The translations under genes and the position numbers were made by a program. A DNA stretch of 64,000 nt from Caprimulgus europaeus (taxonomy: Eukaryota; Chordata; Aves; Caprimulgiformes; Caprimulgidae): positions 71,777,474 to 71,841,473 of the forward strand of contig OU015528.1 in NCBI GenBank assembly GCA_907165065.1, in the 5' to 3' direction. Position 1 is the stretch's first letter. Each line of letters opens with the position of its first letter. The notes beneath the pieces were generated by a model. The model ran no database searches, was not told the origin of the DNA, and saw only the letters and a list, made by a program, of their open reading frames with translations. Positions 27,967 through 41,193 of the stretch are shown here, piece after piece.

Positions 27967-28008
27967 GGGTCCCTGTAAAAAAAAAAAAAAAAAAAAGTAA
28001 AGGGACCC
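27967..28008. repeat. 8-bp inverted repeat flanking a poly-A run
   Basis: GGGTCCCT (27967-27974) and AGGGACCC (28001-28008) are perfect inverted copies around a 26-nt loop containing 20 consecutive A residues. Confidence 0.9.
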
Positions 28009-29856
28009 GTATTATAAACATAAAACAATACCAGCTAAATACCTCAGCTAATTACAGGCATGGGGAATATATTACATTTCTGCTACAAGATATATCCATC
28101 ATGGTAGTTAATATTCCTTTAATTATAAACTTGCTATGGCTGATGATAATTGATTAATGAAACAGACTGCTGCTAAGCTGGTTTGTGTCACTAATAATTT
28201 GATATGCAGAAAGGATGTGTTTTAAACAATAGCTGTATTGGCACTCTAGGGTGCTATGGGAAATTCTAAGATTATTTTTGTCGAGAAGAGTAATTTTTCA
28301 GTGTAATTGGAAAAAACTGGATAGTTATTTTAATTTAATTACCTTATTTCAGTGTAAATTTGAAATCTAGCACTGATAAAGTCTATTTTTCCTGACTTGA
28401 TAGGGAAAGCAAACCTACCATTCTAAAGATGTGTCTAAATGTGCTTTGCAAGAGTTGAAAAATACAGTCTCTAAAAAGATTAGCACTTCACTGCATAAAG
28501 CAACTGCATATCCCTATAAAAGCATTTAAATGTTAGTCCATTCTTAGGACTTAGAAATTAATGTAGGCTGTTCTACACATTTATCAGAGGCCTTCTGCTC
28601 AAACACTACAGAAAGAATCATTAATATGTTATAGTTGTGGGGCTCACAGCTGGGAAGTATTAGGTTAAGCAAATACAATAAACAACTATTCTTAGTATAC
28701 AACCCACACAAACAAGCACACAGTAACTTACTCTTAACCCACACAGTCAACATATGGACTTTGCAACGGATCAGTAGGAGCAGACACTTTTCATCACATA
28801 GGGGAGTAACTCTACAAGGTCAGAGTTTTGTCATGGTACACTATACTAGTATGCCTACCTCTAATAGCTTAATTGTAACAGAATGACAGAAAAGTGGTTT
28901 GTCATATAAATGGGTTTACAAGACACTTGATTTCAGAGGTAATTCTAAAGATACCTATGCTTGATAACTTTGAAAATCATGGCTGACATATCGGTGGTGA
29001 TTTTACAAATCTAAGGTATTTGTCCATATTTCTGCTAATAAAATCAGTTCTTTTCCATGCTAATATAGAAAGATTTTTATTCCTAGACACTTTAAAAAGA
29101 CTTGTGATTTTATATTTGCAAGTTTTAGAGTCAAATGTATGACTGACACTGTACATTAAGTATAAGCTTGCTAAGGTACAATCACAGGGGTGTGTGCATG
29201 TGTTTGCACATGTTCTTGTTGCTGGACAAATGAGAGAGTGTTTCACTTATTTTAATCTGTTTGTACTAAAATAGAAAATTGAATTTCATTATTATTATGT
29301 TGCAAAAATGTTACTAGAAGAAATATTTTAACTTAAGTACAAAACATTAATTTCCTGGCAGTCAGAATGAGGGAGTTACTTTTTTTCCCGATGAGCTTTA
29401 AGTGCTTTGTTCTGTCTGACAAATATTGTTTGGATGCTGCTGTATTTTCTCATGTGAAGATGGGATTTCAAACCTGTTCATAGTACATCTATTGAAATTA
29501 TAGAGTTTACTATTTCTGTTTACAATTACATTGACCAATTTATCACCTTGAATGCAGATAGCTTAAAAATATCATTAATCATATGCTTTTTCAGATCTTT
29601 TTCCCTAGTTTTTTTATTTCTTTAAAACATCTTTGAGAATTACTCATCTCTCAGGCTATTTTGATATAACCAGACATTAATCTTTCAATTTTAGATTTTC
29701 AGATTAATGAACTAGTGTCTTCCTCCTTAGAAGACATAGGACCAGTTAACCATCAGAAAGTGAATCACTATGCTTTGAACAAGAGAAGGCACCTTTCTGA
29801 GTTCTGAGTATTGATTTCTATGGAAAATAGCTTCAGGAAAACATCTCTTCAAAGGG

Positions 29857-29884
29857 AATTTTACACATTTAATTTTACACATTT
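29857..29884. repeat. Exact 14-bp tandem duplication
   Basis: AATTTTACACATTT occurs twice head to tail with no mismatch. Confidence 0.95.
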
Positions 29885-30405
29885 CTTTTTAGGGTGCTTC
29901 AAAGCTAGAAGACTGCTAATTAATTGCAAATGTTTTTACTGATCTCCCAAGGCTGTGATCCTACTCTCCTATCTAATCTTAACTAAAGCCTTAAGATGCA
30001 GCATGCTAAGCAAAAGAAGCCCCCTAAACTCCCACAACCCAAACCCCAAAGTGCCTAATGCTGAACTTTAACAAGACAGATCATGCATCTAAATTAGTTT
30101 TATACTTTCATAAATAAAGAAGTATAGATATGAAATCATTACACTTAGCCTGTGAGCCATCAATTTATATATTTGAAAATATAAACTTAGAAGCTTTAAT
30201 GAAGATTTCAAGTGTCTAATAAATGAATAATTATTTTGAAGAGAAATCCACACTTAGAGAAAAAAAAAAATAAAATTGAATTGCCAATTGCTTTTTTGCT
30301 TTTCAGTAATTAGCCTACTTTGTGACTTTCAAAAGGATATTTCACTTGTCATTTCATCTCCTTCCAGACATCACGGACTGTTTCAGTGATGTTCATTATA
30401 TATTT

Positions 30406-30425
30406 ACACACACACACATATATAT
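30406..30425. repeat. (CA)n(TA)n microsatellite
   Basis: CA repeat passing directly into a TA repeat. Confidence 0.95.
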
Positions 30426-30998
30426 AAAAATGTATACTTGAGTAGTGAACAACAACTCGACACTAGTAAATTCTGTCACTGGTAACCTGGCAAGCATCTC
30501 TGCAAAAATATTTTAAAAAATCATAATTCTTTTTTCCTAAATTCTATCATTAGGTATTTTATGTCCAATGAGACTTATTTGTTCTGAACTTGTGTAGCTC
30601 CATGTATCTCAGACCACTATGAAATTATATCCCCTTGTATATTTTGTTGTCTCACAGTAGCAGCACAGCAGAAAGACTAGAAGCATGACTCAGCTGATAC
30701 ACAATACTTTATTTTGCTGGAATAGGCTGACCACAACTTGAACTCTGCAATTACAGTTTGGTCATTTTTCTCCATTATGGAGACAATAAAGATCAGATTG
30801 CTGCCAATCTGTTGCTGTTGCTGTGCTCACAGGGAAGTTCATGAAATCTTACTGTCTTTTTACTGCTTAGCTGAGTAGCAATACAGCCATTAGAGTATAA
30901 ACAGCCTAGATTTCCTGGAACTACTTCAGCATCTAAGCAATAATTAGACTTGCCTTTCCAAACAACTGTCAATAGCCCCTTACATAAGTAAAAGGTTG

Positions 30999-31027
<29 letters not shown>
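30999..31027. repeat. T17A12 self-complementary run
   Basis: Seventeen T residues directly followed by twelve A residues, able to fold back on itself. Confidence 0.9.
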
Positions 31028-31029
<2 letters not shown>

Positions 31030-33126
31030 GCAAAGAAAAAATGAGTAATTCAAGGCACACCAGACTCTTTCTGGTGTTGATTGTCCTGCCTTTAAACAAA
31101 GGTGAAAATTGAGTTTCTCTTATAACAGCAACAGAATTCCAGTACCAAATGCAGGCACTGATATTTTCAATTATTAGGTAGGTCCCATACTGTAGCAAGA
31201 ACTTCATCATGGGAATGAGAATGCAGGCATGTGACCCAGAAGCTCTGTGCAAACATTGTTCATGTGCTAACTCAAACAAATATTTCCTCTGGGCTAATTT
31301 TTCAAAGTAGGAAACCATTTGTCTGTCTAATTAGATGAGCAAAGAAAGTAAAGAAGCAATTAGAATGTACAAGAGATTTTCAGTAATCACACATGAGTTT
31401 GTGTGAATTGGCATAGGAAACTGTAAGTATGAGCGTCAGCAGCAATCTGACTCTTGTCACAGAAATCGAGCTATATGAATTTTTAATAGACTTTTAGGTA
31501 ACTCTATTTTTAATAAAAATACTAAAAATTCCTACTGATTTGGATTTCTAAGAGCTTAAGAGCATACTCTGCAAGACAGTAGCTGAAAACAACTATTTGC
31601 TTCTGTAAAACCATAGATGTTTTACCACTCTGGTTATTATGTGCTTTGAAGTTGTAACTATAGATAAGTAAATTGGGAAAAATTAAAAAGGACTTAAACT
31701 GCAAAATTCAGATGAGGGTTACAAAATATGTCTCTCAGTAGTTTGAAATGGAAGATATGTTTAAACCTCAAAATAAAGATTAAGTGTTTTGTTTCAGGTC
31801 CACGAGCCAATGCACAGACATACCACAAAGGGAAGGAAAAAACCATGTCCAAATACGGTTTTCATCACTTTCTAACAATACTTTCAAAAATAAGATTCAA
31901 AACCAGAAGGCTGAATCACAGCAAGGAAGCACACAAGTGACCTTTTTTGGCTAAGGTACAATGGTAGCAATTAGAAAAATGCATGAGGATAAAGAATGAA
32001 AACAAGACATGAGGCATGAAACATTTTGCAATGTGCCAAAATACCATGCTATAGCAATGAGAACATACCAATCAAATCAAATAATACAAAGTCTTCCAAC
32101 TCTATTTGGCTGTGCACAGAGACAGAACATACCTTCCTCTTGTGTTCATTTATTAGACATTATCTCCCCATTCCTCCTCCAGCCTTATCTAGACCAGACA
32201 TATGCCTGGGTGTCGGTAGGCCCTTATCTGCTGGAACAATTTTATACCACCTTCCATTGTCTGCATGAAACAGACTTTTCAGCCATAGAAAAAACCAATG
32301 ACTTCTCTTGGAGAGTTCAGACTTAAAAGTCCCATGAAGAAATGCAAACTATTTATTTAGATATCACAGTTGTGATAAAACAATCTGGAAAGTCTGGAGA
32401 ACAGATGGAAAGGAAACATGACAAAGCAAACAAAACCAAGTTAGATTACGCACTTGGAAAGCAGTAGGAAAAGTAATGTGTGTAAAAAATCTAGGCTAAT
32501 TTTTTCTTTTCATTATTATTCCGATACAATTCTATGGAAGACATAGATTGGTACGACATTTTCAAGATTGTGCTCAGGAGAATTGTTTTGGTGCTTTCCA
32601 AATGAAATTAGCTTAAATTAATCTGTTTGCTAGAAACATGATTAAGCCTACTTAGTTATTCCACTTCTTGGCCAATGGTAATTAAAGTATAAAATATACA
32701 TGAGGCCAAATCCTGAACTGACAAAATTCAGATATATTCCAGTTGTTTTAATAGCAGAGCATTTATTTATATTAACTGCAAATCTGCTTCATCCTGATTT
32801 GCACACTGGTTATCAACCTGAAGGATCATATTAGCATCTTGGAGCACTCATCATACCTACTCAAAAACAAGATACAGGTCTCTTCTTTTTGGATGATCTG
32901 TCACACCAGAATCCATGGTGTCATCTATGGTATGCTGTAGCTTTAAATCTGCAAAAAACCTGTAGGCACCAAGATTCATCTGTGCTTACTGATTAACCAG
33001 TGGCTCAATAAATGCTACTGACTGACAGCTGAAATTCATTGTGTAAAATGTTAATTTTCAACTCGCACATCCGTATCAGATTTAGTATTTAGGAAACAGC
33101 AACAGAATTGATGTAAATATGACAGG

Positions 33127-33153
33127 ATATAATATAATATAATATAATACAAT
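33127..33153. repeat. (ATAAT)n microsatellite
   Basis: About five ATAAT-type units, grading into AT-rich sequence. Confidence 0.9.
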
Positions 33154-34109
33154 ATATAAGATATATAAGTGTATATACTAGGTATAATACAGAGCAAAAC
33201 CAAAAGCCTTTAGGAAAAGAGTAGTTCCCTATTAAACACAAAGAAGCAATCACTGCTTCACAAAGTGACTGAGCCACAGACTATTGGAAGCTGTGAGAAT
33301 ATTGCATTGCATTTACCCTGGCCTTGTATTCTTAAATATCTTTTGTCAAAGCCACAATAAAGATCTAAACAAAACTTATGTCTGACCTAGTAAGACTTTT
33401 CTTATATTTAATAAATTTGGGGAAGTTTTGCCATCTTCAATAAGCAGGGATGATTTACATGTGCTAAAAATCTTGTCCAGGTTGCTGTGTACACTTGTCC
33501 AACATACAGTTATCCTAAAAAGGAAGCAAGAGACACATTCCTCGCCTTCCTTTTGCATTACATCTCCAGTAATCATGGTGCTGACATTTGGGAAGCACAA
33601 AGTCTGAATCTATCATAAATTACTTTTATGAAGCTGGTAAACTGGAGGACAGGGTTAAGAGGAAACAGAAACATCATCCCATCCTATTACCTACTACCTA
33701 TTATGCTATCTATGTGGGGTGCTGATGCTATCCTAAGGTAAGATATGCCAATGGTGACACTGTTTTCTTAAATGTATACATAAATGCAGACATAGTGATC
33801 TTATTAATTGTAAACTTACACTCTGGAGCACCTCAAGACGTTTTAGCAAAGGCTAGAAAGACCATTCAGTCTTGATCTTGTCATCAGGACTGCATCAATC
33901 AAAACATGATCTGCACCATTCTCCATCTGTTCTGAATTTTCTCTGCCTTCTTTGTCATAGTGTTCTTGCCCACACCACTTTACTTAGTGAGTAGGCTTGT
34001 ACCTAACTACATACACCCTCTTTTCCATTCTAAAATAGAAGGACTTTTAAGCAAGTCACAAAATACCTTAGATTTACACATACTAAGAGTTATAACTAAG
34101 TGCAGTGGG

Positions 34110-34634
34110 TAAAAATATTTTCTTTATATCTAGTATTAACTTCTCCTGTTTTAACTTATACCCACTGCCTCTCATCCTCCTGCCATGTGTTACTATGAAG
34201 AGCCTGGCTCCCTCTTGTTGAGCAGCTCCTCATCGGTATGGGATGGTAGCTATTAGAAACTGTCTCCTCTTCAGGCTGAATAAGGCCTGTCCCTCAGGTT
34301 CTCCCTTCTTCTCTCAGGGCAGGTGCTCCAGCCCCAGCCACCTCAGTGGCCATCTGCTGTACTCAATCCTGTTTGTCAATGTTCTTCTTGTGTTGAGGCT
34401 GGGGTGGGGACAACACTGAACACAGTGCCTAGGCACAGTCTGACATGTGGTGAGTAGAAGGGAATTGTCACTTCCCTTGATCTACTGGGATGCTCCTGGT
34501 AACACAGCCCAGGTGCTGTTGACCACCTTTACTGCCAAGGTGCATGATGTGCAGATGGCTGTCTACAGAGACCTTCCCCAAGGGCCTCTTCTGTAGACCT
34601 GCTGCCCAGCCAGTCAGCCCCCAACCCAATCGTT
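34110..34634 (-). mobile_element. Older CR1 LINE fragment, same strand as PCLO
   Basis: Reads as the complement of the CR1 3' portion: plus strand CCCACTGCCTCTCATCCTCC, AAGAGCCTGGCTCCCTCTTG, CTCTTCAGGCTGAATAAGG, GCAGGTGCTCCAGCCCCAGC, GTCACTTCCCTTGATCTACT, ACACAGCCCAGGTGCTGTTG and CAGCCAGTCAGCCCCCAAC occur in the order expected of an inverted CR1. Divergence and small deletions suggest an old subfamily. The short plus-strand open frame at 34544-34744 is an antisense frame across this repeat. Confidence 0.88.
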
Positions 34635-36140
34635 CGTGGCTTCACTGTAAAAAAGTCAATCTTTGTGATATTTTTAATACTACATTAGTTGCTTTTAGCT
34701 CAAGTTTTTTATTTACAATCTACTCAATGAGAGGGAGAAGTTGAACAGATTTTATTGTTTCCCACGTAGTATGAGGCAGCCCTGTCATCAGAGGACAAGG
34801 ATTTACATAAAGGATGCTCTGCTAGCATATCACAACTTAGTTGTTATGTTATGAATCTGGCATATTAGTGATGCCTTAGCAACTATTATTAGTAAATAAT
34901 AGCTCAGTTCTAGGTGAATGCAATGAGCTTTGTTAGCAGTCAACAACTGGGACCAAAACTTCAAAATATTTGGTTTTATTTAGCTATTTTGGAAGAGGAT
35001 CTCCAGATTTTGAAGCTATCAACATTTTGCTGAGAAAATACCAAGACCAGGCTGAGGATTTAGCATGTAAGTTGTCTCCACAGCTTTGTGTGCTGATCTT
35101 GTGTTACAGACTTTGCATAATGTTGTGGTATTACAGATTCATACAAACTGTAGACAGGTGTTGATTTATGCAATTAATTGTTTTGTTTATGTTTTTTTTT
35201 TTTTTCTTTTTCAATAAACTTATTGGAGCAGAGAAAATCTGCCTGATATTTGTGCAAATGAGTGTTGGCAATGGTTAAATAGAAGCTACTCCACTCTACC
35301 ACTTCCTCTGGGACAGGAGGCACCATGGGGAGTATACGTGCATGGGGAACATTGATGCCTCTTGGTCAACGTTTTGAGGAACCTGTAGGAAAGATGATAT
35401 TGCTTGCACTTTACAGCCACCCAGTAAAGCCTCTACACACTGGATAATTCCTTTTGAAGGAAAACCAAAGGAATATCTCACCCAAATGGCTTTCCTAAAT
35501 ATAGAAATCAACTGAAAACATGTTGCATGCATATCTGTCATGAATGGGGAAGAATTTGTGGAACTATAAATTGTAAAATATTAATAAAACAAGTAATACC
35601 TGCAATCATTTAAGTCTTTGTAAAAAAAGTATGAACTTTCCTTCTTCTCTCAAGAAAATGATAGTTTTTGGTGTATAATTCATTAAAACCACTACAATAT
35701 TCATAAAATTATATAAAATAAGTGAAGGAATTGTAGTTCCTCTGTTGTTAGACTTCAAATTAACTTTTGACTCATTGCTTGGAAAAGATCCTAAGCTGGC
35801 AACAGCAGAGATAGAAGCTTATGGTTTATTCTCGGAAGAGGTATCACAGAGCAGCTGTTCAGATTGTCCCTGGGAAGGATTGTGTGGCCATTTGACAGTT
35901 CATTTCTTAAAACCATTCAATCTGTGGATACAGGCCAGCTTAGTGTTTGGAAATAGGAACTGTCTGCTAAGACACAGGTTGAGACGTTCAGTTCATTGCA
36001 CATGCTCTTTCCCTGACGACATCAGTCACCACTAAAAGAGATTAATGACTGTATCCAATATTTCCTCATCTAAGTTGGGTTTAAAATAATGTCTTTAGGT
36101 AATGAAGTGCCCTATTTCTGTTGTACTTAGCTTAGGCTGT

Positions 36141-36177
36141 TAATAATAATAATAATAATAACAACAACAGCAACAAC
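36141..36177. repeat. (TAA)n(CAA)n microsatellite
   Basis: TAA repeats changing to CAA/CAG repeats. Confidence 0.95.
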
Positions 36178-39100
36178 TTTTTTAAAAGGAAGCAACATTT
36201 TAAAGTGGGGGAATTGACAAAATGATTTTTTTTTGCTTTTCTTTTTTAAATAATAGGCAGAAATCTCATAAAACTTGATATATCACATCTTACATGTAAT
36301 ACACTCATTTGATATCTCACACAAAATAAATATTTCTTAAATAACTCAACTACTGCAAAAGTAAAACAGCATATAAATTAAGTGCATAGTAATTTACTAG
36401 TCAGCTTGCTGTTTACTGAAATTAACCCTTCAAAATGCAGGGCTTTTTGTGGAGGGATAAAGGTAATTAATTAGGCTGCATAGCTTGCTCCTTTAAACAC
36501 TGCAGTCTTCACCTCTGCATCAAGAGAATGTTTATTTTTTCCAACCACTAGAAGTTGTCAAATGAGAGAAACTTTCAGTCTTTTCTGAGGAAATGGCACA
36601 TTCTCAAGGCAATGACGACTGCTGTCCAAGACATCAACAAGCAGCAAATTAAAATATTTTTTACAGAAAACAAAAGGACAATTTCTGATCACATTAGGAC
36701 TTTGATATATTTTAAACTTTTGCCTCCTTAAATTGTATCTCTTTTAGAAAAATACATATTGTAGTGACTAAGGGGGTGCTGATTTTTTTTTTTTGTTTGT
36801 GGGGGAAGGAAATTAATGTAATTTTGGGGTGCCCATCCTCAGACAGCTTTATCTTCATCAGCCTTGACTGATGTCAGCTTCACTCCCTTTCTTGAACAGA
36901 TTTATTCAGGAACAAGTACACTATCTGTAAAACTTTATTTAAAGAAAATTTTGCTGACAGCAAACAACAGACAACTTTTTTACTGAAGTAAAACAGCAAA
37001 CAAACATGCAGGCATCGAGTGCATACTCCCTGAAAACAATATTAAAGTGAAAAAAAAAATTAGAAACACAGATAATGAATAAAAGAATTCACTTGACGAA
37101 AGCTGCACCTCAGTTAGCTTGGTGTAATGATGCTATGAGACAATCAGAACCTCAGAGTACTGTACCAATCCATGAAGAACATTTTCTTTGCATCAGTGAC
37201 CTGCAGAATCAGAACATCTTAAACTTAATCATCCTGCATCCAGATTGCCTGGGAGTGTACACCTCATGCACTTCAAAGACCTGCTCAAATCTATGATTAG
37301 GTAAATGGTGAATGGAAGACAATCATGCTCAACATGTTCCAGCACCCTGCTCTGGAAAGTGCATCCAACTCAAAGAGGCATTTGTCTTTTGGTGATCAGG
37401 AGTGATGTGGTCCTTTGGACAACCAGTCCTCTACAAATTTTTTGATTGTTCTATAGCTGCTTTGTACATAAGCCATATGTGTTTATCTCATCTACTTTAA
37501 GAAGTCTACAAGAAAAAATCGTAGTCTAAGTTAGTCACCTCATGCTCCCTTTATAACAAATAGAGGAAAATGGCCTTATCCAAAAGGTGATTTATTTAAA
37601 CGATTTCAACCTCCAATTAATTGCCCTTTGTGACTGCCTCATTCTAGTGTAATTATTAATCCTATGCATAGGATAGGTAGTATGCAGAGAGGGGAGCACA
37701 GGGTCTTTATTTTCCTCTGAGAGTCATTAAGATAAATTATGCCTCACTTGTGAAGTAAAACCTTAAACTGACATTTATGCATAATTAACTTTTCTAATGT
37801 CCTTGAGAAGTTGTCTCACCAATGACAGATGTCCCTGAATGTCGCATCTTCTAGTTCTTAATGAGAAAGAGCTAACCTGCATTACTTATCACCAAAACAG
37901 AGAGATTTCTGCTTTGGCTTCTGTGAAACTCATTCTTACATGCCTGCTTTCCTCTTTGCTTTCCGTGGGAACGTGGGGGCCAGATTCAACTCCAACATTC
38001 AGTGTTGCAGTAATTATGTTCCTGTAGCCTTTTCTGCATAAGAGCTATGAAAGCAAATTCAGCCTTTATAACCAGTAGATACACTGTCCTCTCAATCACC
38101 TTCACTCATCTTAAGATCTTATTAGACATCCTTCAATAGATATTCATACACTGAAAAATGCATAAACAACTGAGCTGCCAAAAAGGGTTAATGAAAAGTA
38201 TTTTAAACACACACACTAGTACTTTTCAAACTAAGTTACTTTAGAGACAAGGCACATAAATATGGAATATATGGTCTGTTTCTCTGCAAAATGTTTCTAA
38301 CAAAAAGAAAAAATTGTGGTCTTTTTTATTATTTAGAAAAGATAAATTATATTAAGTTCTTTCTAAGATTGTTATTAAGACACAAACACCACTTCTCTAT
38401 CCTTTTATTTCCATTCCTGTTGTCACTTACTGCCATATGAGTTAACTGGAAAATCTCTGACATTGCCTTGCCGTAACAGCTCTGTCCCTTTCTGTTTATG
38501 GGTTTTTACCTTCTGTGCCATGTCTCTGATAAGGAGAGAGTGTTTGAGGGAATGATGGCCATTAACTAAGGATTAAATCCTTCCCCAGTGACAAGTGAGT
38601 GTTAGAGGAGGGTATTGTTTTCTTGTGCAAAATATTATCTCAGTTCTTCACAACATTAAAGTGACGAAACAGGACAAGTAATCTGCTAAAAAAGAGTAGG
38701 ATGACAACAGGTGGGCTACACTTCTCACGCTTTATCTTTGACTACTATATGTCACTCAACAAAGACTGTGACTATATTTTATGTGTTCCTTAATTAATTA
38801 CTAATCACTTATTCACTGAACCAGTATTTTGCTGTAAGAAATAATTTTGATGAACTTGAAGTTGAAAGAACTAAATATATAGCATTTTTTATTTAGAGAC
38901 TATATCAGTGAGGGCTTGATATATAAAAACTCTTTGAATTCTCTTCCTCTCTCTCAAGATAAGTACCCCATGAGCTGTCATGCTGCAGAAGTGTAGTGCT
39001 GTGCGCAGGAATTAATAATCCTTATGGAGAGCATGAGGCATCTCTGACGTGTGTGCAGCGTTACAGCTGCCCTGTCATCCTCTTAGCAGTTTCACTGACA

Positions 39101-39200
39101 TCACTGCTAAAGTGAAGATCAGGGACACAGTCTTCTGCCCACAGCCTAATTCTCTTCTTTGCTATAAAGTTCACATCTTTTTCTGAATTGCTTCTCTGCC

Positions 39201-39225
39201 TTTTTTTTTTTTTTTTTTTTTTTTT
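39201..39225. repeat. T25 homopolymer
   Basis: Twenty-five consecutive T residues, the longest homopolymer seen in the window. Confidence 0.95.
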
Positions 39226-41095
39226 CATCAGAATCTAAGAGGATGCTCCACAACATGGACAGTCTGGCTGCTCAAAGGTATATTTTGCTCCCTGGAAACA
39301 TAGAATAGCCTGCCTTTGGAAAAGGAAGAATTAGTTGCGACTCAGCCTAAGTGAGGCAGAGCAGCAAGAATTACCTGTGACTAAGATGTGTTCATTGTAC
39401 CCATAGACCCGCTGAGATGTGTCTGCCTTGTTGGGTTTTCACCTAGTGTGTCTAAACAGCTTTCTGATCAGGAATAACACTATGTAAGTTTTTATTTTTG
39501 CAATATTCCCAAAAGCATTGCCAATGCTTTCATTACCTTCACTAGCCATGTCCTTTCTTCACTTTTGCAAACATAATTATGATATGTTACAGAACAGAAG
39601 AGAAAATGCTGGCAGTACAAACCAGTGCTTACGCTGCTATGCTAAAGAATCCAAAAGGAACAAGGGAATCTCACTGAAAACAAACAATAGATTTCTGGAG
39701 CATTAAATACTGTTACACTATTATTCTCTGATCACTGCCATCATTTCTTTGGCACCTCAGCATAACAAACACACCTTTTTTTTTTTTTAATGCAAATTAT
39801 TAATCAATCTTTGCAGAGAAAATCCTTGGCAATTCCTTCATATCTGTCAGCATTGCCTGAGGAGGGGACATTGCATACGTTGGAAAGAAGAGGTAGGAGT
39901 TCTATATGATGGCATATGCTAAAGAAACAAGAACCTTCAAGAGAGATGCCGATAGCAAGTATATATTAATTTTTCATTCAGAGCTACTATTCTCTCGCCA
40001 TCACAATTTCGGCGCAGTTCCTTGTTCCTTAAACACCTCACTCACATGCTAAAATTTGCAGTAAGTATTTCTGTGCACAAAATTATGTCAGACTATGTAA
40101 GAGGCATCAAAGGCATCTGTACCTCAGAGCCAGTTTTTATTAATCAAGAAAGGAAATAAATAGAATGCATGTGCATAGTGATACAGCCTGAATTTTAAAT
40201 GATTTGAGACTACTCTTTATTAATACTCATAATGTGACAATTTCTGGGTCCATAATCAAGCAGTAACCTCTATTATGGTAAGTATGCAATGACATCTATG
40301 GAAATCAAATTATAAAAGTGGTACTAGGATGAAATTCAAGATTGCCCTATAGTTACAGCTGTGGTACAGCTGGGTATCTGGGCTGACCCAGCACGTGAGT
40401 CATTAATGCCTAGGTTAGTCCGGGGATTCCCCAGTGAGATGAGGTGATGGTCTGAAGCACTGGTCAGCTTCCCAGCAAAGCGGCCAAGTAATGGCTACAG
40501 AAATTCTCCAAGTGGGAATTGTGAACAGTTTGGGAGATTTCCTCAGGTAGCTCCTGCTGCACACACACTAATTAAAATACACTATTTGTATCCTTAAGAT
40601 GTGTTAATTAATTCCCTGAGAGGAGAACCTGCTGGTATCAGGCACCTCCCCAGGCAGCTCCTGCTGTTTAACTGACCAAACAGCACATAGGTAATCTAAA
40701 TAATCAGTAGAGACTGTTTTTGCATGTGCAGAAATGGCAAAAAATGATCACATAGGACAGGCTTTTATGTATAGCTAAGGCAGAGAATGTTTGGTACATA
40801 CTGCAAGATAATCAGAAACAGTGGATGATGCATATGGTGGTGTGGCCACACAGGACCACAGGCCAGCTGGCTTGTAAGAATCCAGTAACATAACAGTTGA
40901 AGATGCTACTCTAAGGATGGTGCCATTGCAACCCAGACAGTGACTGGCTGTTCTCTCGGAGAGATCTGACTCCCCATGTGACTTTCATTGAGGTTTGCTG
41001 GTTTTCTTAACATACATTCTTCCTGTGCCTTCACAACAGGTATAAGGCAACTGGTTAAATAAAATGGTTCAACACCTCATTTTGGTACTTTTCAT

Positions 41096-41193
41096 AAAAA
41101 AAGGAAGGAAGAAAGGGAGAAAAGGAGAAGGAGCAGGAGGGAAAAAAAACAAAGAAGGAAAAAGAAAGAAACCAGCCAGCCAACCAACCAACC
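41096..41193. repeat. Purine-rich tract followed by (AACC)n
   Basis: A/G sequence interrupted by single C residues, ending in CAGCCAGCCAACCAACCAAC-type units. Confidence 0.85.

Noticed and set aside
36141-36177. Regular short repeats considered as a CRISPR-like array
   Set aside because: These are trinucleotide microsatellites without spacers, in a vertebrate intron.
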